A stretch of DNA of 64,000 nucleotides from Leptodactylus fallax. Taxonomy: Eukaryota > Chordata > Amphibia > Anura > Leptodactylidae. The notes under the pieces were generated by a model. The model saw only the letters and a program-made list of their open reading frames with translations. It did no database searches and was not told the origin of the DNA. Below are positions 44,440 to 59,520 of this stretch, one piece after another. The translations under genes and the position numbers were made by a program. The stretch spans positions 5,471,501 to 5,535,500 of the forward strand of contig CAMRHE010000054.1 in assembly GCA_947044405.1 (NCBI GenBank), given 5' to 3'. Positions within the stretch are counted from its first letter, which is position 1. Every line of letters starts with the position of its first letter.

Positions 44440-45968
44440 ACAATTACTTTATAAGAAGATAGTATTGTTCTTGAGGGTAGGGGGGTCCTGGGTTGCGGGA
44501 CTTGAAGCAGATGTGCTTTGTAGGAGCTCCATGAACCGAGCACTTAAACCCTTTGATATTTGGCTGCCACCATACTCTACTTTCACTTTGATAACCCTGG
44601 GACTCTACCCAAGTCCATGTCCATCTTTCTAAGGATTCCAATGAGGATAGACTTGAGCTTTGCCATGATTTTTATCTGAGGCCTACTACGCATATGCCAG
44701 CCCCCGGGTTACCATTGCAGATATCAGTCAGAGGCATTTTCATTTTCTCTGTGGTGCGGAGTTAGGATTACCACTGGGACCTGCTGAGTGGTGGAGAGCT
44801 CATATTATACCCATCCCGTCTACAATCAATCTCAAGTGGTTTCTTGGTCTGTCCACATCTCTGTACTGCAGCTACAAAGGTGTGGACTGAACCATGGTGC
44901 TTCGTCTTCTTATGTGGCGTAGAGTGAGGAGGAAGGCCTGGGCTGACTAGGCTTGTACTATACCCAGCTGCCTTCCCGCCAACGCCTGCAATCAATCAAC
45001 TATCTATACTGATTGAGAGGCCACTTCTATACTATGCAGCTTCTCTCAGAGGCGCCATTCCTCTGTCGGACATGAGAATCCATCCCCACCAGTAGGAGTT
45101 TGGATCTCTCGCAGAGCTCGCTGCAAATTCCTAAATTCCTGGAGCTCCCGTTTGTGTAGCCTAAAGAGATTAAGGTAGGCCACAGAATTCGGTGACCTGT
45201 TTGTGGTTACATGATCTACCATCGGCCACCACAATTGAGACCCCTATACTGGTGCCCTTCTAGTGATTTGGTGCCATTTTGTGGATCTCATGCAGTCTAT
45301 TCTATTAAGGGACTGATACTGTGGCCACTGTGAGCCTTTTACCTCCACACATACTCTCCATATTTGACCAGAGCGCAATTATATCATCTAGCTTTCTGGA
45401 GTCTGTTACTTAGGTGGTCCATCACAGTCTCCTGGATTATATTAAGGGAGACTCCTCTGCATCTATTCCCCATAGCCTGTGACTACTGCCAACTTTTGTA
45501 GTACTACTCAAAATGTTCTGCCTGGGTCCCTTGCTTCTCCTCCCCAGGAGATTAAAGAACCTACTGAATCTCAAAGTTATCTGCTTACATTGGCAGTGTA
45601 CAGTTCTTGGAGTAACACACCATCAGATGCTATGAATGGAGGTTACATAACTACCTACATTTATGGGGCATATTCAACTCTATGGCCTGGTCTAGATTAG
45701 AATGCTTGACTAATCAGGTTTCCTGGTGACCTGTAGCCTATAGTGGCTCAAAGCATAACTGATTCCCTTTTGCCACATGAAGAGTTCAATATATCTATAC
45801 TGGCTTTATATTGTGTAGACTCCTGAGTGCCTGCCTCATTTAGAATTGCAGAGGACTCTTGCCATACACCATTCCCTTGTCTTACCACCTCTTTGCATGC
45901 ATTTCAGCAGCTTATCATCTCCTGGATTTCAGATCTAATCATATATACTCATTAACACCTGGTCCATC

Positions 45969-46575
45969 ATGACTAAGAATAAATCTACTTCCACCAGAGT
46001 TCCCAGGAAGCTAATTGAATTTTTTTGGAGCAATAGTACTGAAGGCGCCCCTCAGAAAATAAGAAGAGCTCCGCCATCTGGTTCTCCTGTTTTCTATCAA
46101 GATTCCATGACATCAGATAGAGCGGATGTTCTGCCCAATGCTTCTTCAACTCCATTCAAAGACGGGAACAAGAGAGGCTCCAGTTCCTCACCTACCTCAT
46201 CTCCTGCTAGTAAAGGCCCTTCCCTTAAAAAGAGTACCAGAAAGGAACTCACTGATGCAGCAGCCATTACTGAGGTTGACCACAACAATATTTCTGAATT
46301 TCCTACTTATAATGAACCGGATACCAGGGACATCTTGAAGGGTATGCTTATTCTTCTACAATCGGGTATTAATAAAAGTGTGTCCTCCCTGGTTATCAAA
46401 CTTCAACAAAACGTTGATGCCCTGGGAGAACGAACAGATCATATTGAACGCAAAATGGTTGAATTCTCCACTGCGCATAACAAACTAGTGGATGCTCATA
46501 ATGCATTAGAAGAGGAGGTAAAATGGTTGAAAATTAAAGCTACTGAAGCTAAGGCTAGGTCAAGACATAATATTA
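45969..46575 (+). pseudogene. L1/Tx1-like ORF1 protein, interrupted
   Basis: Starts MTKNKSTSTRVPRKLIEFFW, with a serine/proline-rich N-terminal region, then a predicted coiled coil (residues about 130-200: VIKLQQNVDALGERTDHIER, AHNALEEEVKWLKIKATEAK), as in ORF1p trimers that bind LINE RNA. The frame meets a foreign segment at RSRHNI and resumes at 46891 as GISKGVEATLFHLNNDDLVP. The RRM and C-terminal domains are lost by deletion. Confidence 0.75.
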
Positions 46576-46890
46576 ACCCCTTCCTGCTCAGCGCCATACA
46601 ATTACGTCGCGCTGAGTGTATAGTTAACGCTCAGCACCATAATAGTACGGCACTGTAATGCTGCGGGCACAGAAGTTGTGCTCACGGCATTACTTCCCGC
46701 ACTCGTCTGTGTTACACAGCCGAGGGCCGGTACCAGGCATTCCATTAACCTCTGCTCGGAGCTCTGCTCCAATCGGCTGTTTTAACCCCTCAGCATCTAA
46801 GGGGTCGCACAATAATAATGACCCCTTCTGGGTACACTTCACCCGGATACTAGGTGTAGACCATTCATACATGTATCACTGTTGAGCATT
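46575..46890. mobile_element. Short insertion in the L1 ORF1
   Basis: The ORF1 frame reads RHNIxGISKGV if 46575-46890 is removed, so this segment is inserted. It starts AACCCCTTCCTGCTCAGCGC after a TATT/ATTA site and ends TGTTGAGC before ATTA. The termini are not clearly inverted, so I cannot name the family; ATTA on both sides may be its target duplication. Confidence 0.5.
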
Positions 46891-47009
46891 AGGGCATCTC
46901 TAAGGGCGTAGAAGCTACTCTCTTTCATCTTAACAATGATGATTTAGTTCCCATGTTGAATATGCCATTATTATATTTGAATGTATTTTTGCCGAAATTA
47001 ACCTAATAC

Positions 47010-47870
47010 TGTGGTCGGATAATGGCTTAACGCATATCCAACAATTGTTAGCCAGCATTTCAAATGTTACCTACAAAATTTGATTTCCCATCCCAAGATT
47101 TCTACAAGTATCTGAGTGTCCGCCATACTTTGCAACCCCAGAAAGTTTCCCCGCCATGCTTATCTAGAGCTTTTTTGAAACAGTTTCAGGCTCAGCCATC
47201 TTCTGCCGGGGGGATCCTCTGTGGCCTATAAGATTCTTATTCACCCTTCTGATCAGATTAAACCCGTCCATCTTGAACGATGGAAGAGGGACCTATCCCG
47301 GCAAATATCATTGCAAGAATGGTATAAAGCTACAGGTTTTGTTAAAAAAGGAAAGAAGGGTGCTGCCCATTGGGAAACAGCCTGCAAAATCACATTTAGG
47401 AGGTTCTGTACTCTATCCCAAATCACTCACATTGATAGCAGTTACTCAAACCATTGTTGGAGGGGCTGTGGGAATACAGGTAATCTTAAGCATATCTGAA
47501 GGGATTACCCCCCCCCATCCTTTTTTTCTGGTCAGCCTCCTTAATGTTTATGTCCTATATTGCTATATATTGCTATATTCTTATGACCCCTGGGTTCGCT
47601 CTTTGTTTCTTGGACATTGAGGTACAGTATTTCCTGATGGTATGGCGGTACTGTTAGGCCAAATTATCTTGACTGCGAAATCTATGATAGCCTGCCAGTG
47701 GAAATCTGTGTTGTGCTTAACTATGGCCAAACTCATCAAGACTGTACACCTAGCATTCACCCTAGAGAAAATGCTAGCAGGGAGAGGTGACTACCTATTG
47801 ATATTTAATATGTAATGGTCATCATGCATTGAATATAAAGGTTGCCCTTAGTTTGTGTTTTTGGGACAGC
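47010..47870 (+). pseudogene. L1/Tx1-like ORF2, C-terminal fragment
   Basis: Readable pieces include YKILIHPSDQIKPVHLERWK, LQEWYKATGFVKKGKKGAAH and the CCHC-like end HCWRGCGNTGNLKHI followed by a hydrophobic tryptophan-rich region. This is the C-terminal cysteine-rich region of L1/Tx1 ORF2. Frames change near 47220 and 47500. No catalytic part is present. Confidence 0.75.
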
Positions 47871-47892
47871 CCCAGACTTCCCAATTTATGTA

Positions 47893-49035
<1,143 letters not shown>

Positions 49036-49349
49036 ATTTAAACATTAAAAGGGTTGCCCATTTTTGCCTGGACAACCCCTTAAAGCTATATCTGTGCAAT
49101 TAATGCAGCTAGTCCACTATGTGCATGAGCTAAGGTTGTTATTTTTCATTCTTGTCTAAATGTTTTTTGTTAATTTCTCAATTAATTTGTCAATTCTTTG
49201 CTCACTTGGAGTATTCCGAGACCCTTAATGACCTTACTTTGTTATTGATCCTCGCTTATATCTAATCGTAATGATAATGCTTTAATTTCTGACAGAGTGG
49301 AACATTTGTGTTTATGCACTGCTTTGTGTGATCAGCTACGTATCATATA
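49036..49349. other. No gene recognised
   Basis: Short AT-rich stretch with an AAGGGGTTGTCC-type motif pair at 49047-49086, typical of small frog MITEs, and otherwise nothing recognisable. Confidence 0.4.
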
Positions 49350-49667
49350 TTGTCATGGCCGCATGTGTCGGAATCCGTGAATTTTTTCCAGAAAATGATG
49401 CAGTTCTCCTAGAAAATTATTGCAATCACACGTTTTGTTAAACATGTGTTTATTTCCTTTGTGTGTATTGGAACAACACAAAAAAAACATACAAAAAAAG
49501 GTAAATTGTTGTCAGCTTTTCAAAATTTTGGGTAAATAACTTTGTTTCAAGCATGTGATGCTCGTTCAAACTCACCTGTTTCAAGTAACAGGTGTGGGCA
49601 ACATTATAAAATTCACACCTGAAACCAGATAAAAAGGAGAGTTGTGTGTCTGTGTGTCCCACTAAGC

Positions 49668-51305
<1,638 letters not shown>

Positions 51306-51784
51306 GTTGATGGTGCCTGTAATTTTGTCGGGACCATTTTTGGAGTTTTGCATGAAATTATATTATTTTTGGGGGTTTTTTTCTCAGTTGTATTGTGTTG
51401 TTCCAATACACACAAAGGAAATAAACATGTGTATAACAAAATATGTGTAATTGCAATAATTTTCTGGGAGAAATACTTCATTTTCAGGAAACATTTCAGG
51501 GGTGCCAACACTTATGGCCAAGACTATATGCTATGTTATTCATCCATTGCAGTTGCCATTTTCTGTAAAATGTTTGTCTTTGTCTATTTTACATAAATTT
51601 AATAAAAAATTACATTTGAAAAAAATAAAGTATTGTTCTCTCAGGAACAATAATTGCTTATACAGTATTCATTAAAAAGAATTACAATATGCCGCAAATT
51701 AAAACAATTACTAGACAATATTTCAGTAACAACTGAGCAGCAATTCCTTGTAATTTGTGACTTTAATTGACCATTCTCTTTTAG

Positions 51785-51866
51785 ATGCTGTGATTTATAT
51801 TATTGCTTACACTTCTGGTATAATACTTATTTCTGGAATTATTCTTCTGACTTTGCTTCAGACACG
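51785..51866 (+). CDS. GFRAL: GFRAL exon (transmembrane segment)
   Basis: An 82-bp exon between the acceptor CTCTTTTAG and the donor GTAAGA. It begins phase 1 and ends phase 2. It encodes DAVIYIIAYTSGIILISGII and LLTLLQTR: 20-odd hydrophobic residues followed by a polar, basic stop-transfer end, so a type I membrane anchor. This single-pass anchor, not a GPI signal, is what distinguishes GFRAL from the GFRA1-4 receptors and supports the gene assignment. Confidence 0.9.
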
Positions 51867-52187
51867 GTAAGAATTATTTAGGAGATGCACAAACCAGACA
51901 GTTAATATCCACTGCTTGAATAAAATAGTAATGTGTAATAAAAATAAAATAGTAATGTGTAACATGAATACTAAATGTGCATTAAAAAAAATAAACAATA
52001 CATGCACATGAAGATAATATGCTGTAGTCCGGTGAATATAGTTTGTATAGTGGCACACAGTCAAGAGTATTATGGATATGAATGGAGTTGTGTTAGAAGG
52101 AATGCTGTTTGTAGAGCATATCTTAATAAAATAGCATGGAATGGAACATTCCCAAAATGTGTTCCTACAGACTCAGTATAAGATATA
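51867..52187. other. GFRAL intron, no gene recognised
   Basis: AT-rich, no repeat borders or exons seen. Confidence 0.5.
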
Positions 52188-53682
52188 CAGTGACGAGCAA
52201 AAGGATAACAATGTTTTGAACGTTTGACTTTTAGGCTCCTTATTTCACCATCCACTACAGCTTCAAACGTGAGACTACCATCATTTTATAGACAATCATC
52301 TTGGCTATCTAATATATAAATTTGACTTGTAAATGTTTAGCATATGATTAGTTATACAGATTCTTGTCATGTAACTGCATTCGTACTGCTTTTCTCCTGG
52401 TAGTTCCCTAATAGCTCAGTGTGTTATTAGGTTGATTCCAAAGGTCACTGGATGAAATCGAGGATCAGCCTTGAATAAGATTTCCAAAGAAAAGAGAAAC
52501 AGCATCATCCAGCTTATTGATAGAGCTCTCTCAGCCAAGAAAATTGCCAAACTGCATCATGTGAGTGCTATGACAGTTGAAAGAGTACAAAATGAAGTCC
52601 ATCCATCCATTCAAAAGCCAAGAGGTGGATGTCCAGCCAAAATATTGCAGGCAACAAGTCGGCTCATCACAAGGTCTATCAGTTCTGGCAAGACAAATAT
52701 GGCAGTGGAGGTGGCTCATATGCGTAATAGTGAGATCACAGATGTCTATGCAAGCACTGTGCAATGCTTTGTATGGATGGTTGCCCGAAAAAAGGTGTAA
52801 AAAGCTTCAATATCAATATGGTCATAAGAAGCATTGGCTCGAGTTTGCAAAAAAGTATGAAAAGTGGACAGTAGAAGATTGGAAACGGGTGATTTGTAGC
52901 TAAGAGATGAAAGTCAATAGACTGGGCTCTAATGGATGCAAATGGAAGAAACAAGGGAAAAGGGGGCTAATGGATCCAGAAATGGACAGAACTATCATGT
53001 TTGGTGGAGGAAGCCTGATTATATGGGGTTGTTTCACAGCCAAAGGCATTGGAAACTTGACCGAGATCGATGGTGGTCTCAGTGCTGAGCTATATGTGAG
53101 TATCCTACAAGACAAATTGCTTTGTACACTCAAGTAGTGTCACTGCAGGACAATGACCTGAAGCATATGTCGATATTAGCGAAGAAATCGTTCAATGACA
53201 ATGAAGTAGAGGTGCTGGATTAGTTCCTAGACCTCAAGCCAGTCAAACACTCATGTTTCTTTATAGTGACAAAGTTGTATTCGTACCCAAGTGAGTCGAC
53301 CAGTTTGCACCAACATTGGGAACATGTAGAAGAGACCTGGGATCAGACTTCAGTCGAGACATGCTTGATTCTGATCAAGAGCATGCCCAGAAGGATTTAA
53401 GCAGTGTTGAAAGCCAAAGGTGGTTTTACAAAATACTAACAAAAAAAGAAAAAAATAATATTTAGATTTTTAGGAGCAAAACAGTAAGGATGCAGTTACA
53501 TGACAAGAATCTGCATAACTAATCATACGCTAAATAGTTGCAAGTCTAATTTATGTATGAGATAGCCAAGATGATTGTTTATATAATGATGGCAGTCTCA
53601 TGTTCGAAGCTGTAGTGGATCGTGAGAAATGGAGCCTGAAAGTCAAAAGTTCAAAATATTGTTACCCTTTTGTTCGTCAGTG
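52188..53682 (+). mobile_element. Tc1-like element, decayed
   Basis: 1495 bp, TA-flanked, starting CAGTGACGAGCAAAAGGATA and ending CCTTTTGTTCGTCAGTG. Long inverted repeats (about 190 bp: GACAAGAATCTGCATAACTA at 53500 and its complement near 52350). The transposase is heavily mutated. Confidence 0.9.
52471..53439 (+). pseudogene. Tc1-like transposase pseudogene
   Basis: Readable: NKISKEKRNSIIQLIDRALS and HHVSAMTVERV (HTH), EKWTVEDWKRVI followed by CS*E where the family has WSDE (first catalytic acid and a stop), FGGGSLIIWGCFTAKGIGNL, and a short SQSNT remnant where the glutamate box should be. It ends KAKGGFTKY. Stops near 52798, 52902, 53135 and 53222, so it is dead. Confidence 0.8.
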
Positions 53683-54134
53683 TAGTATAATCCCATGGAA
53701 TTCTCTGGGCACTATTTGATGGATCTGTATATTATACATCCATAATTTTGTTGAATGCAAAATGATAAGCCTATCTGAAAAAAATTATAAAACAATTTAT
53801 TATGAATCTGACCAAAATTAATATTTGTTTACATGAGCTATATGTTTATCAAAATCTTGCATACAAAAAAAGGCAGTAAAATCCAATAATTTTTAATAAT
53901 GATTCATATTTATAGGAGATTTAGTGATACAAAAGATCCTATTTGTTGGAAAAATCAAAAAACATGTACTGTACTTTACTTGCATTTCCTTTGTCTTATT
54001 ATATATTTTATATACAATTTTCTCAGCACTTTCTTCATGATTTTACAATTCACATTAGGAATAAACATTGATTATGTTATCTTACCTTTTTGGCTGGATA
54101 ACATGCCTTCAAGAGAGCACAAGTATGCTTCATT
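53683..54134. other. GFRAL intron, no gene recognised
   Basis: AT-rich sequence; a short open frame (53899-54183) has no similarity I recognise. Confidence 0.5.
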
Positions 54135-54903
54135 AAAGGGGTTTTCCGGGCAAAAATTATTTTTTTTAAAAAAGGTCTGTTAGTGCTATTAATGGGTTAA
54201 TAAGTGCACCTAAATACCTTTAGCAGTGTTTTGAGTGATTTCTGGGTTTCTCTGGGAGCGTCTGGCATCTTCTGCATTTGTTTACATGGTGTAGCTTCCT
54301 GCTGTCTTAGCCGATGCAATGCATTCTGGTAGGCTCTCGCACTATCTCCCTCTCACTCCTCCCGCTCCTTCTATAACACCCCCTCCCTGTCTCCCTAGCT
54401 ATCCCACCCACTACTAGCCCTTCCCAACTAACTCAGCCCACCCCGCTACCCCATTATACTTACCTGTCTTCTTCCTGTCCAGGCTTTCTTCTACAGGGAA
54501 TGGCTCCTCCTTTTTTGTGACACTGCCAGTTCCAGCACTGTGCTGTATCCTTTACTCCATCTCTACTGTGCAGGCATGTGCAGCTACTTCGAGCTCCCAC
54601 TCTTGCGCAATAAACACGGAGTGTCGGCTTCAGTGCAAAACCGGGACTTCAGCAGAAGGAATCCTGGACAGGAAGAAGATAGGTAAGTATGAAGGGGTAG
54701 ATGGAGGGGAGTAATAGTGACGTTCCGTTTCTGGAAACGGATCACCGGATAATCAGAAAATGTCCCTGGGATGGTCACATGACCCCCCCCAAAGGGATAT
54801 GGGTAAATATACATTTTTCCTTAAATATGACATTTAGAAAGTAGGCGGGGGGAGGGTGTTTAAATTAGCGTAGGAATTTAATTTTATCCCAGACAACCCC
54901 TTT
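54135..54903. mobile_element. MITE with AAAGGGGTT termini
   Basis: The left end AAAGGGGTTTTCCGGGCAAA and the right end read inward AAAGGGGTTGTCTGGGATAA are inverted. About 770 bp, non-coding, GC-richer in the middle. TTA/TAA flanks fit a Harbinger-type MITE but are ambiguous because they are palindromic. Confidence 0.65.
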
Positions 54904-55970
54904 AATAATCTCTGGTATGGTTGGAGAATATATAGATTTCCAGTTCCTAGAAATTTATAGGCGGGTATTTCCTAGAATATGAAACAAAGAACTGTTATAT
55001 GGATTTTTGGTATCAAATGTATTCCTACCAGGAGCATTGTCAGTTGTGGGGAAATGTGGACCCAAAAAGCCTGTTGATCAAGTGTTGTATATCATTCCAA
55101 AAAGGAGGGAATTCTGCCCACTGCCAAAATATGTAGAGTGAAAAGCCTGTCTCTTTAAGGCACCTCCAACATGTTGAAGATGATGTGGCATATATCAAGG
55201 ACAGTTTCAGAGGGTTGTAGTATTAATGTAAGATGAGTTTTTGATATTGCTCACAATGAGAGGCACAAGAGGGGATTCCCTATGCCAAATAAAGCTGATT
55301 TTCAATCCTCTTGGCTGACCTTGATAGATAACTTTTTCCCAGTTTAGGATTTAATAGATTTTTTTATTCTAAATCTCCTACCACTAAATTATAAAATGTT
55401 CTGATTCCATGTTTGTGAAATGGGTTAGGAATTTGTATATGATCTTCGAGAATAGCTGGTATAGAAGCGTCTAGATTGGAAAGTTCTGCAAGACAGTTTT
55501 TGATTTGTAGATACTTAAAAATGTTATAAGTCAGAATTTGAAATTTCTCTTGAAATTTGTGAAAGGGTAGTCATTTTGATTGTAAAAATGAATCAGATGT
55601 ATACTTGATATCTAACAAAGTCTATTAGTATATATTGAGGTTGGGAATATGATAATTGTGTGCTGTCAGCGGGATAGTTAATCTGATCAAAGGAGTGTGT
55701 GAGGTAGATTGTTGGCAACCAATAAAGAGGAGGGTAGCAGATTCAGAAAAGTCAATGTTATTAGGTTGGTTAAGGAGGAAAGATTTCCAATCTCTCTTAT
55801 TAGATATCCATGCTTTCTGCGCAGGCCATGTTTTGTCATGAAGGGAGGACAAGTAAAATTGCAATTCATCAAACATAGTAAAACCATCCCTACACCCATT
55901 ATAATAACCCATTATTCCTGCTCAGGGCCTCTCCCCTATAGTATATTCTTATTCGTTAATAGTACCTAGC
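54904..55970 (-). pseudogene. L1/Tx1-like ORF2 fragment
   Basis: On the minus strand it reads MGYYNGCRDGFTMFDELQFY and WISNKRDWKSFLLNQ-like sequence, later CLKETGFSLYIFWQWAEFPP and ending near LGTGNLYIL, which resembles the C-terminal tryptophan/cysteine-rich end of L1/Tx1 ORF2 (family: CWRC ... IWWxC). Frames shift several times. It differs from the fragment at 47010-47870, so it is a separate copy. Confidence 0.55.
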
Positions 55971-56354
55971 CAGAATAGGACTACAAGATCTTTCATTTCA
56001 AATGTACATGCTGTGCCCAAAGTTTCTTTAGTTTCTTTATTTCATTCTTCTACTTCTTCTTCTTCTACCTTTCTCTCTGTTTGTATCCCCATATACCTTT
56101 AATATGGTACACATCATTATTATCACACTGCAATGACACCATGTTAAAGTTGTCATATGTTTCTCTATATTGTTGTAATTGGCGATAACCCTTACCTGAT
56201 AATATTGAAATTGTATGAAACTGGCTGTACCATACATGTTTCCTGATCATGTATTGTTATTAACTGTTCAAAACCAAGTAAAAATTAATTTAAAAATAAA
56301 ATAAAATAAACATTGATTATATTTTTTAGCATTGTTCTTTCATTTTTCTTGCAG

Positions 56355-56406
56355 GTCTTGTAGATCACAAAAAAAAATCTTCTGTTCCACAAGGAAATGC
56401 ATCTGA
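56355..56406 (+). CDS. GFRAL: GFRAL last exon (cytoplasmic tail)
   Basis: The acceptor is TTCTTGCAG. In the phase given by the previous exon (CG|G) the tail reads SCRSQKKIFCSTRKCI and stops at TGA 56404-56406. If the nine-A run at 56369-56377 were one base shorter, the tail would be SCRSQKKSSVPQGNASESLI and end at TAG 56423-56425, which looks more like the short, serine- and proline-containing tail of other GFRAL proteins. So a homopolymer error or a real frame change is possible. The assignment as last exon is supported by order and by a poly(A) signal downstream. Confidence 0.75.
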
Positions 56407-56552
56407 AAGTTTAATAAATTCTTAGTGAAATACAAAGTATAACATGACTGTCATATGCATGGAATATCTAAGCCTAATTAGAATCATATTTCACTATTTC
56501 AGCTATCGAATTTAGGTTAGTTCTTTGCTTTCATACTACAAGATATATGTTC

Positions 56553-56558
56553 AATAAA
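56553..56558 (+). terminator. Candidate GFRAL polyadenylation signal
   Basis: AATAAA about 130-150 bp after the GFRAL stop, in an AT-rich 3' UTR-like region. A canonical hexamer is also common by chance in such DNA. Confidence 0.45.
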
Positions 56559-56979
56559 TCATTGTACAATTGAAATGATTTATTATATGTATACAAGTTT
56601 GTATCTCAGGTACCTGCTACCTATCTGTCTAACCACAAAATTGAATAGCCTGCTCAAGAAGGAGGGGATGGTTTTCTTATTACATCGCATTGTTAAAAAT
56701 GTGTCTGAGAGAGAGTAAATGAGTGTCTTGTGTATTGTACTGAACCTGTGAAGAATGTATTGCAATATATTGCAAAGTATTTGTCAATGTATGAGTTTTT
56801 GGAACTGCTAAATTATTTCTAGTATGAGAGGATTATACAGTCATGAGAAAAACAAAGTTCATCTTCTTTTAATTCTATGGCTTTACATATCAGGGCATAA
56901 TAAAAAAAAATCTGGCCTGAGAATGTTTTAAAATTAGCTTAACCACAACACACCACAGTTTCCATTGTGTTACTATGTA

Positions 56980-57640
56980 CAATGGGGAAAAAAAGTATTT
57001 AGTCAGCCACCAATTGTGCAAGTTCTCCCACTTAAAAAGATGAGAGAGGCCTGTAATTGACATCATAGGTAGACCTCAGCTATGAGAGACAAAATGAGAA
57101 AACAAATCCAGAAAATCACATTGTCTGATTTTTAAAGAGTTTATTTGCAAATTATGGTGGAAAATAAGTATTTGGTCACCTACAAACAAGCAAGATTTCT
57201 GGCTCTCACAGACCTGTAGCTTCTTCTTTAAGAGGTTCCTCTGTCTTCCACTCATTACCTGTAGTAATGGCACCTGTTTGACATTGTTATCATTATAAAA
57301 GACACCTGTCCACAACCTCAAACAATCATACTCCAAACTCCACTATGGTGAAGACCAAAGAGCTGTGGAAGGACACCAGAAACAAAATTGTAGACCTGCA
57401 CCAGGCTGGGAAGACTGAATCTGCAATAGGCAAGCAGCTTGGTGTGAAGAAATCAACTGTGGGAGCAATAATTAGAAAATGGAAGACATACAAGACCACT
57501 GATAATCTCCCTCAATCAGGGGCTCCACACAAGATCTCACCCCGTGGGGTCAAAATTATCACAAGAACGGTGAGCAAAAATCCCAGAACCACACAGGGGG
57601 ACCTAGTGAAAAACTGTACATGCCATGAATCAACAGCTTG
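56980..57640 (+). mobile_element. Tc1 element, 3'-truncated
   Basis: TA-flanked left end CAATGGGGAAAAAAAGTATT (a CAGTGGGG-type Tc1 terminus). The sequence ends inside the transposase at about 57620-57640, where a MITE begins. No right end is present. Confidence 0.8.
57345..57620 (+). pseudogene. Tc1 transposase, N-terminal part
   Basis: Open from MVKTKELWKDTRNKIVDLHQ through the HTH (ESAIGKQLGVKKSTVGAIIR) to TVSKNPRTTQGDLVKN. The catalytic domain is missing because the element is truncated. The frame continues into unrelated MITE sequence until 57860, which is not part of the gene. Confidence 0.85.
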
Positions 57641-57990
57641 TATGACCACCTTTAGCGGACCGCAGCAAAAAAGCACTGTGCGTATTTTTTTGCAAGGAGT
57701 GGATGGGGTACGTGGCTTTTTTCCACGTTTTACAGTTCCTGCAGTTTCCCACATTGCGGGAAAATACGTGCAACACACATGCTGTCATTTCCAAACCGTT
57801 TTGAAAATCGCAGTACGTCAATCATACCTACGGAAACGCAGGAGATCTCCCTATAGGTAAAATTGACGCAGAAAGTCTGCAGAGGAAAAGTCTGTGGACT
57901 TTCTGTGAAAAGCGCTGCGGGAAAAACCGTGATGTGCTGCTGCCGTGGTTTTTCCTGCAGGGCTTTTTTGCTGCGGCCTGTTTTCTGTGT
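57640..57990. mobile_element. MITE with GCAGCAAAAAAGC motifs
   Basis: Inverted arms: GACCGCAGCAAAAAAGCACTG near 57658 (20 bases shared) and its complement GGCTTTTTTGCTGCGGCCT near 57960. It is a relative of the MITE at 40835-42806. Open frames through it are accidental. Confidence 0.6.
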
Positions 57991-58239
57991 CACTTTGTCA
58001 CTTTCTTACAACATTATGGAGCAATTTTGGCCCACTCTTTACAATTTTGCTTCAGTTTATTGAGTTTTGTGGGAATTCATTTATGGACAGCTCTTTTAAG
58101 GTCCCCTAGCGCATTGAAACACCTTAATTGTTTTTTTTTTTCACCCATTGCTGATTCCTTTCCTTTTTGGCATTGCTCAGCATCAGTAAACGGTAAACTT
58201 CTTCTTTTATTGAATTTATCACACTTGCTCCCAAACAAC

Positions 58240-59520
58240 TAACCCTTTCCCAATACTATTACTGCGGATCTCAGGTATTTAAATAGCTCCCTGATCTCCA
58301 CTGTATTATACAGCAGAGATCTGGTAGAAATTCTGCAATCAGTGCACTGATTGTGGACATTAAGCCCCCTGATGCCTTGGTCAAAACTGACCAAGGTGCC
58401 ATTTTGGGGTGGATTGCTGGCCCTGGAATGAGATCCGGTGGTGGTGATCCATTACCATGACAATCAGGAGCCTCTTGAAGGCTCTCAAGCTTGTCTGATA
58501 TACACTTGAATTACAGTCTGCTCCATGCAGCCTGTAATACAAGTGCTGGTATTTTACAATTGCAATACATTGTATTAGTGATCAGACTCCCTGGGGTTCA
58601 AGATCACTGGTTGTGGGGGGGGGGTCTAAAAATTACAGTAAAAAAATACAAAAAAAATTAAAAAAAAGAAATAAAAATTCTAATTACCCCTATCCGCAGA
58701 ACACAAATAAAAGTACGTAAAGTGAGACACACACAATAGGTATCCCTGTGTTTGAAAACGGTCTACAAACTTATAAAAACATTTTTTCTATACAGTGAAC
58801 ACAATAGCATGAAAGAAAATCAAAAGAGCTGAACCGCCATTTTTTTTGCTTTAAAAATTAAGATAAAAAGCAATCAAAGCAATAGACATTCCCCTAATTG
58901 GTATAAATAAAAAGTACATCTGGTCCCACAAATAATGATGCCTTGTGCATCCCCATACATGGAAATATAAAAAAGTTAAGAATATAGCGACTCCAAGAAA
59001 TTTTTAGGAGGATTTTATTGAAGTGGTTAAAACGTAAAAAAAACTAAATACATTTGCAATCATACTGACCCGTAGAATACAGGTAACACGTCATCTTAGC
59101 TGTGCAGTGAACGCCGTGAAATAAAAGCACTAACACTGTGTTTTTCCAATTCAACCCCATTCTGAATTTTTTTTCCTGCTTCCTAGTACATTGTATGGAA
59201 TATTAAATGGTACCACTACAATGTACAATTTGTCCTGCAAAAATTAAGCCCTCATATGAAATAAAAAAGTTATGGCTTTAGAAAGGCATGGAGTCAAAAA
59301 ATGAATATCAAAAAATACATGTCGTGGGAATAGATTAATCTAAAGCATTTTATTAACATCATCTGGTCACTATTTCCCCCTTAATTCTTATGAAAGCAAT
59401 AACACACTTCTTCTGCATTTTGGCCTAGACGTTGGTAAATAAATAATAACACAATGTAATTTGTCATATGATGTTTATCTGAAGTTGTGTTACCTATTTT
59501 AAGTCCCAGATGTTTTTTTT
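58240..59520. repeat. Decayed frog-type interspersed repeat
   Basis: Segments such as GATAAAAAGCAATCAAAGCA and AAAAAAGTTATGGCTTTAGA are recognisable as a repeat common in frog genomes, though I cannot name its class. It has A-rich runs and no open gene. Unassigned with respect to ends. Confidence 0.4.

Larger units (their letters stand above)
44440..47892 (+). mobile_element. L1/Tx1-like LINE, deleted
   Basis: A 5' untranslated-like region (44440-45968) is followed by an ORF1 with a coiled coil (45969-46575 plus 46891-47000) and then directly by the C-terminal end of ORF2 (from about 47010). Endonuclease and reverse transcriptase are missing, so most of ORF2 is deleted. A 316-bp non-LINE segment interrupts ORF1 at 46575-46890. 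The 3' border is taken at the start of the next Tc1 (47893), and the 5' border is approximate. Confidence 0.7.

Noticed and set aside
57640..57860. Continuation of the Tc1 transposase frame beyond 57620
   Set aside because: The residues past VKN do not match any Tc1 transposase and the DNA is MITE sequence.
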